From positions 1,364,001-1,428,000 of the forward strand of contig NC_092578.1 in NCBI RefSeq assembly GCF_037975245.1: a stretch of DNA of 64,000 nt, read 5' to 3'. Made by a program: the position numbers and the translations under genes. The DNA comes from Apostichopus japonicus (lineage: Eukaryota > Echinodermata > Holothuroidea > Aspidochirotida > Stichopodidae). The first letter of the stretch is position 1. The number at the start of each line of letters is the position of its first letter. This document shows, piece after piece, positions 47,564-61,600 of the stretch. The notes below the pieces were generated by a model. It ran no database searches and was not told the origin of the DNA. It saw only the letters and a program-made list of their open reading frames with translations.

Positions 47564-50500
47564 CTAGAGAAGAACATTCCTATGAGTTTGGAGTTGAGAT
47601 TTTTGAAGACCTGTAGTGAGAATCCAGTCCATACTCATTATCACCTTAAGAAGACTCCAAGCATTCTCCCAGGCCTCTGTCTTACTGGTCACAGAATCAA
47701 GCACTATCCCTGGTTTATGAATATTCATAGAGGATCCAGACAGTCTATCAGTCACAAATCCAGTCTGCTTCTCACAATTGGTCTTACCAGGTCTGACTAA
47801 CACACTGGAAAAGTGATCCTGAGGTAAGCTGTGATGAATGCTGGCTTGATGAGCACTCTTTTGGTCGTCTAAAGAAATTAAACTTTGATCTCTGCTTGTT
47901 TGGACATCTGGACCAGCATTTATGGAATGAGTTGTATCATTCGTTTGATGAACTGCTTTGCAGTCTGAACGACTGGCTCTATCAGTCTCAGATAACAGAC
48001 TAGATGTGTCAGTCTTCATGTAGTGATCCACACTTGAACTGCTCTCTGTTCTACCAGCACAAATATTACAATTAGGAACTGATAGACTGACTCCATCAGT
48101 ACGACTGAAACCATCAGTACTAAGAGGCATGCTTTGTGTCCTGGCTTTGGCTTTATGACAGCCAGTTTTTGCCTCCTGCTCCTCAATCTCTTGAAAACCA
48201 CTAGTAGAAGTTGGAGCTATGTCAGTGAGAGAGTTCTGGCTGGTCAATAATGTAGAGTTAATTTCCACGGTTGTTTTCACCACTTTGTCCGGGGTCCAAT
48301 TTTTGTCTTGACGGGATGAAAACAGGGTTTCTATTACAGCCTCAGTGTCCAAATATGAGGCTGATACAAAATTCCTGATGGCAGTCTTGATGTCAAACTT
48401 TGACAAATTGCCTTGATTTGAAACTAACCAAATTATGAATTCTTCCAACCCCTCCTGGAATGCTTCGAGTACTCTCGTTTCTTCCAAAACTTTACGAGAA
48501 CCTTTCGGCTGACCCAGTGAGACTGTGAAAACAAGGATGAATAAGACAAATAAAATCGACCAATGCTTCAGAAAACAGTGAATAGGATGGACAGATCTGG
48601 TCTGGAGGGTCGTTTGGATAGTAAAACAATCTGGGTAATATATAAGCTTTAATACACTACAGCTTAGGATGCAATTTCATTGGAATGTACACAGTGAAAA
48701 ATAATTTCTCTCCTGCGTGATTATGGCATTCTGGGCTGTAACTGAATCTGTCCCGTTTAAATTTTAAATACTCATGAAATTTGAGTTTCATAAGTTGTAA
48801 TTATGTCCTTCATTTTTACACTAATGAATGTTTAGTTATCAGAGCAGGATAATGGAGGATATGTATGAGAGAGGCACTGGATATTCCAGGTGATGCTATA
48901 ATTATAATTAATCATAATATAATTAATCATAATTAATTAATTATAATTAAGTATAATATAATTATAATTAATAACTATAATTAATCAGTAAGGATTGCCA
49001 TTACTTTCAACAGAGCTATATGCAGCAGCATGAATGTTTATTGTTGGTAGAGTAGAGGGTTTACAGGCTCAGATCCAGGGGATGGGGGAGGGGGAGATGG
49101 GGGGTAATTTGCTGACTGGGGCCTTACCTTTATGTTCTTCTAATTTTCTTAATACTTTTAGTTCTGTTATTGCGCCTCCCAAACAAACGTATCGCATCTT
49201 CAATAAATCTCTCAACTTGTGATAACTTGACCAAAATTTTACTCTCTGTTCCTCTACATGAGGGTTACTTGGTCCACAGATTACCACTGTCTGAAATAAT
49301 GGAACATAAATGAAAAACCAAAATAGATATATTATCACCATAAACTTAATCCAAAACAATTCACATATGTAGACGATGTGACCTTAATAAAGAAGTACTT
49401 GGATGATCATTGTAACCTAAAACTGAAAGAAGATGAATTATGTTATGCTTAAGACTAACAGATGACTCAAGCAATGGAATTGAAAAATCTAAAGTAACTT
49501 ACAAAATGACAGAAAGCTGAAACAGTTGAATACAAACAGTTTACACCTTCTTTATCACACTAGACAAAACAATCACCAAGTATATTGATGCAATGTGAAA
49601 CTGAATGGCTCCTGTCCTGACTTCATACAACACAGGGGAGTTACATCGGTTTTCAACAAGGGAGTTTTCTCAACTGCCTTATTCGGTATAAAGGGTCAAA
49701 TATATTTTCAAACAATGATATAATGATCCCTGACCTTTGATCTTAAATTCTTAAACTACCCAACCACCCACTATTCAAATATTGTTATGAGCAACATTGA
49801 TCCCCGATCCAGACAATCATGTACAAGGGTCAGAGTTTGAGTAGTTTCAAACAATTACCTATAATGTCCACTTAACGACCTTTGACTCTGACCTGAATCA
49901 GGAAGACAAAGTAGGGCAATGTTTGAATCCAATGGGTGTGAGTCTGTGCTGTAGAAAGCCATTACTAAAGCTACCAATTTTCCTTGCTCGATAAACCATA
50001 AATTTGTGAAGATTTTTTTTTTCCCGTAGAGAGTAATACTGTTGAACTTGGCTAAATGCAGGAAACTTACTGACAAATGACTTGGCTCGATTTAAAATTT
50101 AGAATATCTCGTTAATTTATCTGATTAATGACAACAATGTAGTAAAAGCTATTACATACATGCAGGCTGTTAATTCCTGTTATTTTGATGAAGGCTGTTT
50201 GTTGGGTTTGAAGCTTTCTGACCACAGAATGCCAGCCTGCCTCCCAACAATCTATGTGGAGATTGTCACAAATATCATGCTGTGGACAAAAAAACAAAGA
50301 CAATGATAATCCTGATAATTATACTGATAGGGGGACACAATAAAGGACTGCTTATGATAATGGGGAGGGTGTTGGGGGAGGAGGGGGGCTAACAAGGCCT
50401 ACTATACATGGCTTTGTGTGGTGAACATTTGTTTTATTTGTACAGTGAATGTTTACATGTCACATTTGCAATCATGTATGTCAAAGGTCATTCTTCAAGT

Positions 50501-53500
50501 AGGGGAAAGATTCTTTTATTATACTGCCCTCATGCTGTCATTTATATCAGGTATTCTGATTTAAGTCTTTTTTATTATCTTGTAATGGGTGTAAGAAACA
50601 GGGCAAGTTTAACCCCTATAAAATTTAGGGCAAATGTTGGCAGCAATGTACAAGCCTTGAAAGATAACCAATTACAACTAATCACCTCTAAAGTAAGGTG
50701 CACCTCAGTCACACAAATTAGGACATTATCCTTCTGCCCCCCCCCCTACTTCTCACTAAAACTTATTTTGTTTTCCCCACAAAGTAGAGGGGTAACGCTC
50801 AAACTATATCACCCTCCTCTTTTTCTTCATACCTAGATTAGGAATGTTTCATACCTGAGTAATACATGTAAAATATACATTGATATGTGTATTTGTGACT
50901 GCACTCAAATACTCCAAGGCACTAAAAGGTACTGACGAGACAACCAGGATATCATTAGCCAAGCAGTAATCACATAGCTGAGTATCCACATGACCTTTGA
51001 CCAGAATCATTGAAACTTTCAGCTGCAAAGAGATTAAACTTGATTAGACCTTGTATCAGTATAGTCAGTGGTTTAATATCTATTATATTTATTACACTAA
51101 CAAGAATCATCAGTTCTGTGACCTGATGTATTGGTCCTAGCAGGATCTTGATCCTCTGAATAAGATCCTTCTAGGATCGACATGTCATTCCATCTAACTA
51201 CAATGGTGTTTTGCAGTAGATAAGCAGTTTGTTAACAGTTCATTTCACTCTCTCTCATGTACTGTTATTATAAAAGTGCTACATTCTAATATTAGGGCAA
51301 AGGTGGCCACCCTTTAAATAGTAGAACAACATAGAGTTACTCATTAAGAATGTCTGGTAAAGAAAATTGAACAATGATTTGAAGGAACAAAACTTTCAAA
51401 TAGTGCAAAAATCTCTTCCCATAATGGCCAGTTACACATCAATCCCTCTGACGACTTTAAAAGAAAAACTTCCCACTCTCTGGAACAAATTCATTTATTT
51501 AATGTAAATAGCTTCTTTAATAATCGTCTTCTTCGTAGTCTTCATCATACTTTGTTCTGATTCGATACAAGAAATGTTTATCCTACCTCCTGCAAGATTT
51601 GCTTAATGTTATCCAGCCATGATGAGTGACTGTCCCTTGCACTCTGTGAAAGGCTATCTGTGACAAGCTTTACTTCCATTGGGCCTTTGAAACCTGGATG
51701 TTTGAATCCAGGTGTCAAATCTCCATTGATTAACTGTGAATCAAACATAAAAATTGAAACCTAGAATACATATACAGAGCACCATGGGATATGTAAATGC
51801 ACATCTTAACAGACAATGGGGCATTGCACCTTTTGCGATATGTTATGCTTTGCAAAGAAGGAGAAGGATCTAAATACTAAATATTCTAATTTTACATATC
51901 CTTCTACCAAACACGCTATAGTGGGTAAAAGTTGTTTCTTAAATTTGACATTATTTCTGTCACTGTATTTTAGCCAAAAATGCAACAATTTATCTGTTCA
52001 ATGGCACAGTGGTATTAGACATGGTTGAATAATTACAGGAAAGATGAAATTATTCAGACCTCTTCTATTTCAAGATATCATCACCATTTGCTGGAAATGT
52101 TTTGTCATTTGTAACCTGTTCCACCAAACAATTCAAAGTTGCACATTTAAAGTACATATCATTGATTTTGTCCATTAACTTACCACTGCTCTCAAAGAGT
52201 TGCATCTAAGAGAACTCACAAGAGGAATCTGGTCTACCTCACATCTTAGCACCAACCCATCTATGATGGTGGAATCCTCTACAGAAGGACCAAGGACCTG
52301 GCAAACAAAAGGATCTCCATGGTGACTGCTAAAAAACAAGGAAAGCAAGATACTTATCCATGTGTAAAATGCAAGAAAAACATCATAACACAAAGTTATA
52401 AGCTAAAAAAACAAAAATTAGGGAAATACTACATAGCAACAGCTAGACTAGATAAGTATAAACCATCAGTACTCCCTCCACCCCCCTCTTCCCCTCCCCT
52501 ACCACAGGCATTACACTTTCATACTGCACAAATTGTTCATGCCACATTTAATAAATTAAACTCCTTCATTGTTAATGTCAGCTGAATCAAACAATGAGGT
52601 GAGTTTAGTTTTGTCCAAATATATCATTTTCTTCTTAAACAATGAAATAAATTTCACAGCTTGGTTTCTCTATCTGTTCTCACAACAAACCTGTTTTATA
52701 ATTTTGCATCTAAAAAGGTACAGGGAAATCGAATAAAATCACATTTAAAATGTATAAAAACAAATAAATCAAACAAGACAATTCATCCATTAAATGTTAT
52801 AATGTCTTAAAATCTGACATTTGTTGGTTTAAAATCAGTGACCAAATCATCCAATAAATCAATGAATAAATGAATAAAAGATATTGTTTATTTACTTATC
52901 CTGCAACTGCTTTAAGCAGATCTGCTTGGCTAAATTCATTGAAGACTTCGCACCATGAGATAAACTACCACTGGTAAACAGAAAGAAATATGTATCAAAT
53001 TGTGGTCAATTCATTACAATTTTAACAAGCAATCTTACACGATTCTTTGCTACTTTCGATAAAATTTCATTACTTTCCAGTTAGAATTTACATTTCCTCT
53101 ATAAAATGTTTCCAGATGAATTGAGTAACAAACCAGGTATTTACCATCTTGAGTTAAAAAAAAAAAACAGTCTGAGCAACAAACCATGTTTTTGCTTCTT
53201 TTTGTAAAAACCACCCAATTTTAACTTCTATTTTCTTGTTAGAGTAACCTTCAAGGAAGAGCAAATTATCAAAGGGACAACAGCAAACATTCTTAAAATT
53301 CAGCTCTGCTCTGTTCACAGACAGCACCACAACTAATTGGAACTTACCAAAGATTCAGAAATGCTTGAACTCTCTCATCATCAATATCCTCATCAGTTGG
53401 ACTGAGAGAATGTCTTGAAGAACTAGCAACAGAGTGAAAATGTTGAATACCTTTGTTGCTGCATGAGATGGGTTGATGAAGTGTTTGTTCTCCTACTCTC

Positions 53501-56500
53501 TCAGGAGATATTTCTCCTGGCTTCATTTCTACTTGAACTTTACCATTTCTCTCCATCTCTCTTAACTCATCATCACATTTCACACTTGGCAGAACAAACA
53601 ACCCTTTATCCCTGGGTGACTGAACAGGACTTGAAGGATGTGTTACGTTTGAGGAGAGATACATATTGCTCAATCTACCTTCAGAAGAAGAGTTTGCAAC
53701 CATTGCTCTGGGAGGTAAAATGGAGGATGAAGTCATAGGTTCTCCGTGGTTACCATGGTAACTTCCTCTATCATTCTCAGTCATTCTGTCATCATCATCA
53801 AAGGTCAGTCTATCTTGTAAATTTTCTGACTTCCCATTTGCAGGTTTGTAACGAGCTTTGTTTCCATTAGTTTTTAAACAACTCCTGTTATCTTCATCGA
53901 AAATTCCACCAGAAGTTGTCCGAGTAGTTTGAAAGTGTCTGCTATTCCTGAGTATCATTTGTATGGATGGAGCTTTGGGTTTCATTGATTTCACATCAAC
54001 ATTCAAGCTGCTTAATCGTGTTTCCAAATTTTCATCATTATTTCCTAATTCTACAGGAAGTAGGTGCTTTGTCATATTTTGATTGTGCTCCAGTAATAAG
54101 TTTCGTGTGTGTCTAGTCCCTGATGTAAGATTAATTTTGGTCTGTTCTTCTGATGCAACCATCTGATCATAAGATTGGACGTCAGAGATGGAATATTTAT
54201 CATTTGACATTCCTTGCTCTGTTGTCAAATTATCATCTTCTGCAGAAAGGGCTAACTTTCTTCCTGTCAATGACATCCTTTCTCCTAAACCATTATCATC
54301 ATCTTCATAATATCTGCCATTGTCACTTCTGGTCTTTTTTGCATCCTCCATAATTCCACAAGTTCCTGAGACTTGGAGCAAGTCTAGAGAAGCTTTGTTG
54401 CTAGGAGATGCATCATCCACTCTTATGCCATTTGTTTCTTTCAGGCTTGAGATACCAGAGTCACCAATAGAATCCTCAAAATACCAACCAACCTCATCAT
54501 CGCTGTTCATTGCTACTGATTCATGGATGACTTCCGACAAGTTTACAGAATTCCCTTTGTCAATCCTGTTGCTTGCTATTGCATCATCTCTTTCAGTTTG
54601 CCTAACGGAATCACTCTCATCTCCATCCCTATCGAAAAACCAACTTAAATCATCCTCAGAATAATTCACATCGATTTTTGAATCCTCTGACGACTCCAAG
54701 TTTTTTGTGCTGAACTCCAAACTAAGGTCGACTGGGCCTACTTTGCAGTCATCTGCTCCAAGCAAAGATCTTTGTTCCACCTGATTTTGTTGGATCATTT
54801 CTTTGGTTTGAGAGCTTTCTGTTCCAAACAATTGTGGTCTTTTATTTGTTGTCTCTAAGGTTTCTATAATATCTGAACAATCGATGGCTTCTTCCTTACA
54901 GGCATCTACACACACATGCATGATGCTATCCCCCAGAGAATGAATGGTTTCTACTGATATTCCCTGTCAAGAGAAAATTAAAAACAGTAGTGTAGTAAAT
55001 TTGTGAACAAAGACATTTTTTAATATTATTAATTGTATCTGAGACATTAGTAATTGGTTAATTTCTCAAATCAACAGCCATAGGAAAAAAGAAAGATCAG
55101 AAGAAAGGTAACATTGCCCCAATGTACGCTAAAAGACTAGAAATTGTCGCCAATTACTACAATTAAATCACTGCTGTTAAATCCTCCTCCAGATTACCAA
55201 GTACTAACATTTGGAGCCAACTTAAATGATCTTTAAGTGACATCATTTAGAGATGGTTTGGTATTGCGTGTTAATTTAAAACAGATATGTAAAAACACTG
55301 GTACATAATTAGATTTGGCATTTCTCTAGCTAAATTAATTTGATGATTGCATGTAAGTAATTGTCCCCAAATAAATCATCCAACTTGCAGTAATTCATTA
55401 AACATCGGGAAAACGAATATTTGATTTAAACAATGAAAGGGTTTTATGACTTCTAACCTTCACCCAAAAAACACCCCAAAAAAAGCCATGATTTATCTTT
55501 CTTTAACTAATGCGGTACAGCCTCATATACCAGCTAAACACCTACTTCGTCCAGCAGTGACTGTATGGCGTTTGCCCAGGTGCCAGCCATGCAAACTAAT
55601 GTGGTGCAGCCAGAGCCTATTCGTTTGGAATGATTCAAGCAAGCATCCCTAAGAAGATGGCCAACTGGATGCTATAGAAAAGGAAAACCAAAAATAAGGA
55701 ATTTATGTTAAGCTGATTATTACTTAAGTCAAAACCTAGGTTTAAGAAATGAAAATATTTACTTCTAAACTAAAACAAACACAGATTGATTAAATAAACA
55801 CTTTTAATTAACAACTACTATTATCGGCATGCTTCTAAACTTTCAAGCAATGAACCCATCTTAAATAAATGCTACTTACTTCTATATCCAGCAACGATAA
55901 TAACTTTTGGGTAGAAAAGGCGGCCTCACAACCATCATCTTCTGTGATAAATTTAATACTAAGATGAGAAAACAGAGTCGTGTAAAGAAGTTAACATCAG
56001 TAATCTATTCTTTCTTGGTATACTTGTTGGTTTACTTTTGAAAACAATGTGTTATTAAATTCAGAAGAAAAGGTGCAAATATGAGAAAAATGTTGCAGAA
56101 ACAAGAAACTTTTTGGGGGACATAGCCCTATTAGTCTACCATAGTGTAACGATTGTATGTACTGTGAGACTGAAATATATGGAACGCGAAAAGGACCACA
56201 ACATATGATGATGTTAATGATGATCTAATTTTATACGATCATGTACTGTAAACTTACGATCATGTACTAGAAATACACCATCATGTATTAAAAATTTACG
56301 ATCATGTACCAAACATATACGATCATGTACTAAAAGTATACGATCATGTTCTAAACATATACGATCATGTACTACAAACGTACGATGTACATCAAAACAA
56401 ATACGATCATGTACTAATAATGTTATGTTCAAAAAAAGTGGCGTCTGCATACGCGTATGTATATTCATATGTGGTGTATGCATACGAGTATGGATATTCA

Positions 56501-57625
56501 GTTTAAACTCATTAAGAACCATTAGGGGCGGGGCTTCAGTATCAACTTTGATATTCCTAGGGACACTTATATATGGATATGCATACGCGTATTCAAACGA
56601 CAATAATGGATATTCATACGCCACTTTTTTTTAACTTTTTTTAAGTTTTCAGTACATGATCGTATATGTTTTGATGTACATCTTACGTTTTTAGTACATC
56701 ATCGCATGTTTTGATGTACATCTTAGTTTTTAGTACATCATCGTATATGTTTAGTACATCATCGTAAGTTTTTTAGTACATGAACGTATAAAATTAGATC
56801 ATCATTAACATCATCATATGTTGTGGTCCTTTTCGCGTTCCATAGAAATACATGTGTTGTAACCTAACAAATTAACTAATGAAATACATTAAAAATAGCA
56901 TATTGTTATTAGCAAATTTATAATTTCCAACAAATACAAAGACATTATCTATTAGGAATAAAAAATAAAAGAAATTGTATGACTAATTTGTAAAAAAATT
57001 GGCCTACCTTCTTTCTGGTCCCAGAAATCTTTTGCAAGCAACAGCTTAAGAAATTAAGAAAGAAAAGTTATAATTACTCTCAGTAACTCTTTACTTTATT
57101 ACGTTATGAAAGGAAAGGGTTATGTTTTGATAATTAGTAATTACTGTAGGTTATCCAGATATAATCATCAGATATTATTATTTCTATTACTTATTGTAAA
57201 ATGTTGTAAGTTTTGTATAATCATGTTTTTTATTCAAAAAAAAATAAAAAATGTATTTAATATTAATATTGTTAAAAAGTGATAACTATTTACTTAATCT
57301 CTGCTAACTTATCAGTTGATAACATAATTAGAGATGGCAAATCTAATAAGCACAAAAATTTAATCCTAAGCATTATATTTTAGAAAATATAAAGTAGTTA
57401 TGGTGAAAATTTTGGAAAAGTTCATCAAGAATTTATATTCAGACCATCTTGCAACCTGATATAATCGAAACGATTAGGTAGAATAATGCAATGTATACCT
57501 GTCTATGATACCTTACTGCAAGAATGGTTGAGAAGTGTTTTACCCTAAGTTACATTCTTACCGATGGAATGTACAGCTTGTAGCCCAGAACAGCATTTTG
57601 CGGTGGTGGGTTCCCAGTATGTCAT
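47564..57625 (-). CDS. BBS12: Bardet-Biedl syndrome 12 protein (BBS12), 12 exons, about 1,232 aa
   Basis: Group II chaperonin-like protein that, with MKKS and BBS10, helps the CCT complex assemble the BBSome at cilia. Exons in order: 57625-57562, 57044-57008, 55958-55880, 55671-55546, 54963-53348, 52970-52896, 52328-52184, 51733-51587, 51022-50855, 50279-50160, 49290-49128, 48522-47564; the total of 3,699 nt is in frame throughout. Landmarks shared with human BBS12: GLQAVHSIAVACKRFLGPER at the N-terminus, GSGCTTLVCMAGTWANAI, SLSHGAKSSMNLAK, LINGDLTPGFKHPGF, ILVKGHVDTQLCDYCL, YVCLGGAITE and, near the end, TSKTEAWENAWSLL. The start ATG has an in-frame TAG five codons upstream. Human BBS12 is 710 residues; the excess is mostly the 538-codon exon 5, rich in Asp, Ser and Asn, and an extended last exon. 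Two other exons are as small as 37 and 64 nt. Assignment is by motif order. Confidence 0.87.
48890..48990. repeat. AT-rich palindromic low-complexity tract
   Basis: Repeated ATAATTATAATTAAT-type motifs in both orientations, in a BBS12 intron. Confidence 0.7.
51130..51240 (+). repeat. Dispersed repeat family R1, copy 3
   Basis: GGTCCTAGCAGGATCTTGAT, then AGTAGATAAGCAGTTTGTTA further right, in the same order as the copy at 411-525. BBS12 intron. Confidence 0.4.
56178..56844. mobile_element. TIR element with internal 21-bp arrays
   Basis: The ends TATGGAACGCGAAAAGGACC and its reverse complement extend to about 60 bp of near-perfect inverted repeat. GAAATA flanks both sides (56172-56177, 56845-56850). 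If only the terminal TA is the duplication, a mariner-like origin is possible. Interior arrays of ACGATCATGTACTAAA-like units at about 21-bp spacing occur in opposite orientation in each half. A second inverted repeat of about 200 bp (GTGGCGT...ACGCCAC) occupies the centre. BBS12 intron. Confidence 0.8.
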
Positions 57626-58652
57626 TATTTTAAAGCACTATATAACTGTCTCATGTCAAAAGCACTCAGCAAAAAAGAAGAAGATCATCCTGAAAAAGAA
57701 AAGGAAACATCAGGAAAGAGAGGTACAAGGTAATTCCCACTTTCAAGCAAAAGAGTAGATTGAGTCAATTTAACTGTGGCATACAAGATCTATTTCCTCT
57801 CCTTTAGTGCCTTGCAGTGTGGGAGGTGATGTAGGATTCTAGGAAATTACAAATTGGTATATATTTAGGCAGTTTATACTACTACTAGTAGTACTAGCAC
57901 TAGTGCTATATGAATAATTGGTTTATTTGCAAGACTGCTTGATGAACAGAGGTGAAAGAAAGTACTGTAAGCAAATACAAACTACTGAAAGTAGACTGGG
58001 GCATTCACTTACATAGTTACATCTGCTACCAAATTAACCAATACAATCACCTGACACCTAGCCTATATACTTCCACAACTTAATATTTCGCACAACTGGT
58101 GACGAGATGTGCGATCGAATTTGCAGATGGGACTAGGCTAGCCTAAAAATAAATTAGTGCCTAGGCTTAGTATTCGATAGAGAAGTTACAAATTTTACCG
58201 TACTCAGGTATGGGATGTGATAACGATGCTTATAAAAGAAATCGACACCTATGTTTTAATTTGGTCCATATGTTCAATTATATATCCTTCACCGATGGCG
58301 ATCAATTCTGTTGATTTCTTCACCGCTATAGTTCTGCATGCACCTGCTGACACTGATCTGTACACTAGTGTACAGATCAGTGCCTGCTGATCATGAATTG
58401 GATTTGTTTACAAACAAGGAATTTGTTCGTTGGTGATATTGCACAATACATGCTGCTAAGAATAGCTGCATGTTTTTAAACGTTTATATCTCAGTAATAT
58501 ATTTTCAATATTGATCACAAATACTTCATTAAGAAGTAAAATTAAGACATTATAGTAACTTTTAAGACATTTATATTGCTAAAAAATGGTTTTTAGTATT
58601 TTTAAACTCGAACTTTAAAGTGCAAAATTCTCCTTCTGGCTATATTTTCAAA
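57626..58652. promoter_or_regulatory. Head-to-head spacer between BBS12 and TTC19
   Basis: About 1.03 kb separates the divergent start codons and should carry both promoters. It contains a perfect 32-bp palindrome at 58351-58382. No TATA box stands out. Confidence 0.55.
58351..58382. repeat. Perfect 32-bp palindrome
   Basis: The left arm CACTGATCTGTACACT is followed directly by its exact reverse complement with no loop. The next outer base pair does not match. Confidence 0.95.
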
Positions 58653-61600
58653 ATGGCAGCCTCCATGATCAATACATACCGCAATGGGACTGTGAGATGC
58701 AAAAGAATCATTCGATGTTTACCTCATTTTAAACATCATTTTCTGAATTCAGCGGGAGAAACCAAAGCAATGTCATATGAAATCAAGAATCAGAAGAATT
58801 ATTCTGGTAGATGTGGGGTCGTTTTTTCATTAGACAATTTGTATGGCTCCGTTTTCTGTCGCAGATTTGATACTATATATGCTGCTCTTGTTGGGCCTAA
58901 GCATAGAATTGATTCTACAAAATGTTCCTCCGCCGCAACATGTACAAGGCAAAAACATACAGCGGGACACCAGAATTTGATAGTAATTGCCATTGACTCT
59001 TGGTTGAATAAACCACTTAGACCAGGTGTTTGTGTTCGTACTCAAGGGAATGGATGTAAATGTCTGTCGAATTTTGATCAACAGCCCAATTCAAAAACCA
59101 CTAGCAACAGAAGTGGAAATACCTTAAAAGTTATAGGTAAGGATCATGCAACCTAACTTTAATAGAGTATCCAGCATTGAAGGGTTAATTTAATTCATTT
59201 TATACCAATCTTAATGACACATTTGTGTAGAAAGTGTGTTATTACTGACAAAGGTTGCTTTTACTCATGAACAAATTAGGCTAATAATTGTACTGTATCA
59301 AATGTTAGTAACTAATGTTTATACAATTAAATGAGTGAAGATGATTGTTGAGTGGAAAATATGAGTTCAAATCCCCTCAAGTAAGTTTATTTTAGACATA
59401 ATAGTGAAATGTGCAGCTGCAAGCTACTGTATGCAGTTAGAATTTGGACTATAGGTCATGTGTTTGGTTTGAAAAATCCTGTCTTGAATATTTATTTTCT
59501 CAACTTCCTTTTAATGCTTACACTTATTTTCCATTTAACAAAGCTTTGAATCACTTCTACAGAACCCTAGCTCAATATTCCTTTACTGCACTATTTCTAA
59601 GAAGATCTACTCATTTGTAAATTTTCTGTACATTTGTACCTTCAGGTATTGGCCCAGTTTTCATTGAAAATAACTTATAATAGGACATATAAATGATGTC
59701 CTTTCATTTTGCTCATCATATGCTGCTTCTATTCTTTGTATTCTGTGCAGACAGTAAATTGTTTCCTAATCATGAACAATTACACAGGATGGCAGTTGAT
59801 GTTTTCATTATCCCTACTAATAAAGTAACATATTTAGGTTTTTATTCTTCTATATATATTGATTTTCAGGGATATTTGCTGCATTATTTTTCAAAAAGGA
59901 AAAAGAAGAAGAAAGTGTCGAATCACTAGTTGCAAAAGCTGTAGCATCTGAGCAGAAAGGACACATGGATAAAGCTGAGGACTTTTATCATCTAGCAATT
60001 GAGTTGGCAAAACAAGAAAACAGAACTGATAAAGTAGTCTACATTTATGATATGGTATGTTTTTCTATTTATTTTCTTTTAAGGTCCTATGGACTGAAGA
60101 AAAAATATTGTGTGTGTGTTTTACTGTGCTATTTTGACCGACTGAATCAACACTGTTCACTTTGTTAATATATGATGGTATCATTTCTTTCCCCAGACAT
60201 CAGGGTAAATGTAAATGATAAAACTTTTGGTAGTCATAGTAAATATAACTTAGCAATACAATACCTGCTTCATTTTGCTTTAAACTTTAGTCCCATGGTA
60301 CAAAGAGCCCAGTAAAACCAACTTTACTGATTTACTTGATCAACTTTCATAACTTTGATACCAAGATAGATATCAAACACATAAGCCCTCATTTTCTATG
60401 CTTATTCATATTGTACATACACTACATTTAATTCTTTTATTTTATTTACCTTCAGATGGCAAATTTCAACCTGAAAATCAGCAAGTATTTGAAAGCAGAG
60501 CAGCTCTTTAAAGAAACTATTAAGCTACTTCTGGAGGCAGGGTTCAAGCAGCATGACCCCGCAGTCCTTGAAATATCTCTTAAACTAGCTGGTATATACG
60601 ATCTACAGTACAGGTATAGTACAACAGTGTTCATTTTAATTTTGCTTTTCATAACCAGATCACAAAATTGATGCAAACTGGTATCTAAACTACTTCTTGA
60701 GGCAGGCTTACCCAAGCACGACCTAGTCGTCCTTGAGATATCTCTTAAACTAGGGAGTATATATATATGATCTTTTTGTCTGTTTACGAACTGGCATGCA
60801 ATAATATAAAGTGAAGCGGTGTTTTGAAAGTATGGTGATGTACGTTGGTGGCAAAATGATACTGTTAATTTGTGGTTAAGAAGCCATGATTTCCTTATTA
60901 TTAATGTGCTTGAATATTCATCAGAGAGTCTGCCCAATCATGTTTTAATTAATGCAGATTTGTTTTAGTTAAATCAGGGGTGGGCATGAAATTGATTTTG
61001 TTGATTACAGCAATAGTTGTACCCAATCTCCCGGGTTGCAACATTTGGGTTGTACTTACTGTGGTGCAAATATTAAAATGTTACATAATATTGGAAGTCA
61101 TAAATTTATTAGAAAAATTGTACATTTGTATTGTTGACCTGTTATGATGAATACTCTATCACAATTAGGCCCTGAGCTTAAACTCCCAAAGGTATACATG
61201 TTTCATGTTTTTCTTGCTAAAATGATTCTGGTACTATTATAGTAGGGGCAGCAGATACTTGCCCGCAGGTTGCCATCTTTGAGTCATACTGTCAGTGTTG
61301 TAGTCACATTTTTAGTAATTATACAGAATTTGTTTTACTTGCAAGGTACACAGAGGCAGAAGCAGGATTTCAGTTTTGTCTTTCTAAAGCGGAGGAAGGT
61401 TTGAAGATATTTAAGGAGAATGGTGAGGAAGATATCGAACAGGAGATGAATCTGTACGCCATGCTCGGCGTCAGCTTGGATGCTTATGGTAAATTCATGT
61501 TGAAGAGGAAACATTATGATGTTGCAGAAGATGCTTACATCAGAGCAATCAAGATTTGTGAGAATGAGCTGGCAGATAAAGGAAAACCACATCCACAGGT

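Noticed and set aside
50408..50836. 142-codon plus-strand ORF
   Set aside because: Lies in a BBS12 intron, lacks recognisable domains and ends in low-complexity sequence.
60452..60937. 161-codon minus-strand ORF
   Set aside because: Antisense across TTC19 exon 3 and its degenerate duplicate, which is why it looks internally repeated.
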